From an uncultured Bacilli bacterium (GTDB lineage: Bacteria; Bacillota_I; Bacilli_A; RF39; UBA660): a stretch of DNA of 24,258 bases. Positions 23,315 to 24,258 of this stretch are shown here, piece after piece. The stretch's first letter is position 1; each line of letters starts with the position of its first letter. The notes below the pieces were generated by a model. It did no database searches and was not told the DNA's origin. It saw only the letters and a program-made list of their open reading frames with translations. The stretch is taken from contig CAKOOS010000015.1 in assembly GCA_934098735.1 (NCBI GenBank), positions 1 through 24,258 on the forward strand. Direction: 5' to 3'. A program made the translations under genes and the position numbers.

Positions 23315-24177
23315 TCATCGGAGGAAGTAAAAAACAGGTAATAGAAAACATAAAAAAAAATACTTCTTTAAACGAATTAAATCAAAAAGTTGAAGTTAAC
23401 GATCCAAATTTAAGTGATGAAGAAATAGAAAAATCATTGAATAAATTTTATAATGATCAAAAAAAAATATCTTATGGATTTAATAAAATTTTGGCAAATA
23501 AGATTTTAAATAGATTTTCTAAAGAAATATATAAAAATATAAAGATACTTGGTTTAGAAAAATTAGAAAATAATAATTTTAGCAAGGGAGCAATAATTAC
23601 CAGTAACCATTTTAATCCTTTAGATAGTTATGCTGTGCGTTATGTAGTAGAAAAAAAACTAAATAAAAAATTGTATATTGTAATTCAAGATTCTAACCTT
23701 TCTATGAAAGGTTACATAGGTTTTTTAATGAATAATTTAGATGTAATTCCAATTTCTAAAAATCCTAACTACATCATTAAAACATTTATGCCAGAAATGA
23801 AAAAAATATTAGCAAAAGGCGGTATAATTTTAATTTATCCTGAAGAGGAAATGTGGTTTAATTATTGTAAACCTAGACCATGTAAGCGTGGGGCATATCA
23901 GTTTGCTCATGAATTAGATGTACCTGTTATATCATGTTTTGTTAAATTAAATTCTACGCATGAAAACGATAATGATGAATTTTACAAAGTAAACTATGAG
24001 ATTAAAATTAATGAAGTTCTTTATCCAAATGCCGACTTAAGTGCTAAAAAAGATTCGATTTTGATGGCTCAAAAAGATTATGATTATAAAAAACAAGCAT
24101 ATCAAGATTTTTATGGAAAAAAACTAACTTACGATTTTGATTTAAGTGATATTGCTGGTTATAAAAAAAGGGATTAA
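23311..24177 (+). CDS. PlsC-like acyltransferase
   Basis: This 288-aa member of the lysophosphatidate acyltransferase superfamily has the HX4D box His100-Asp105 (SNHFNPLDSY), the VIPISKNPNY motif, IYPEEEMWFN in place of the usual FPEGTRS, and GAYQFAHELDVPVI. An extra charged N-terminal segment of about 70 residues precedes the core, and there is no clear membrane helix. Whether it acylates glycerol phosphate or a sugar is not visible. Being last in an operon that loads an acyl group on ACP and adds sugars, it may move the acyl chain from ACP to a glycolipid (inference). Start ATGA overlaps the previous stop. Confidence 0.82.
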   Translation: MIIGGSKKQVIENIKKNTSLNELNQKVEVNDPNLSDEEIEKSLNKFYNDQKKISYGFNKILANKILNRFSKEIYKNIKILGLEKLENNNFSKGAIITSNHFNPLDSYAVRYVVEKKLNKKLYIVIQDSNLSMKGYIGFLMNNLDVIPISKNPNYIIKTFMPEMKKILAKGGIILIYPEEEMWFNYCKPRPCKRGAYQFAHELDVPVISCFVKLNSTHENDNDEFYKVNYEIKINEVLYPNADLSAKKDSILMAQKDYDYKKQAYQDFYGKKLTYDFDLSDIAGYKKRD

Positions 24178-24189
24178 TCCCTTTTTTTT
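24164..24189. terminator. Terminator of the lipid operon
   Basis: A run of A's, then GGGATTAATCCC (24171-24182), then T's forms a symmetric hairpin overlapping the stop codon TAA. It would work in both directions. The last 69 bases of the window show no further gene. Confidence 0.85.
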
Positions 24190-24258
24190 ATATTGTAATT
24201 TCAACCGCACCACTTAATATAATTTTAACAAATAATAAAAATTAGTCAATTCTACTTT

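Noticed and set aside
1..24258. CRISPR array or classical insertion sequence
   Set aside because: No regularly spaced repeats, cas genes or DDE-type transposase were seen.

Overview
The window is a very AT-rich bacterial chromosome segment. TGG encodes Trp in the intact genes and TGA is used as a stop (ends of the PPTase and second GT8 genes), so the genetic code is standard. The backbone order 5S rRNA, tsaE, tsaB, rimI-like, tsaD, ssrA and the overall style suggest an uncultured low-GC Bacillota / Mollicutes-related gut lineage; that assignment is an inference.

Layout. (1) 1-3016 is backbone: 5S rRNA, the t6A tRNA-modification operon and tmRNA. (2) About 3017-18204 is a tandem pile of mobile elements behind the 3' end of ssrA. 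Three copies of the motif ACCATTNNNNAATCT (3013, 12887, 18199), each followed by an inverted repeat and a terminator hairpin, bound two related elements. Element A (~3.0-12.9 kb) and element B (~12.9-18.2 kb) share one plan: a 90-aa CxxC protein, promoter + leader ORF + terminator, large serine recombinase, MobV relaxase, cargo. Both recombinases and both relaxases are broken. (3) Element A is itself invaded by a third element C (3660-9229, about 5.57 kb) with an intact large serine integrase. C sits inside the recombinase gene of A, in the valine codon just before the catalytic serine. C carries a SHOCT-like small protein, a HIT-like protein, a histidine phosphatase and a HExxH protein, plus about 620 bp of highly structured non-coding DNA. 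(4) 18339-19184 encodes a possible PBECR4-like protein. (5) 19300-24177 is a tight operon: acyl-CoA/ACP synthetase, ACP, phosphopantetheinyl transferase, two GT8 glycosyltransferases and a PlsC-like acyltransferase, suggesting acyl-glycolipid synthesis.

The most striking observation is that both ends of C can be rejoined on paper. The rejoined attP is an imperfect palindrome centred on GT, and it lies inside the integrase reading frame. In the chromosome the integrase ends with three residues and a stop supplied by the target. In the excised circle the frame would instead run 50 more codons (complement of 9078-9227) to a stop at 9075-9077. Integration would therefore swap the integrase C-terminus. 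A second notable feature is a conserved leader-peptide/terminator device upstream of both ssrA-associated recombinases. All functional statements rest on reading motifs by eye; no database search was run.
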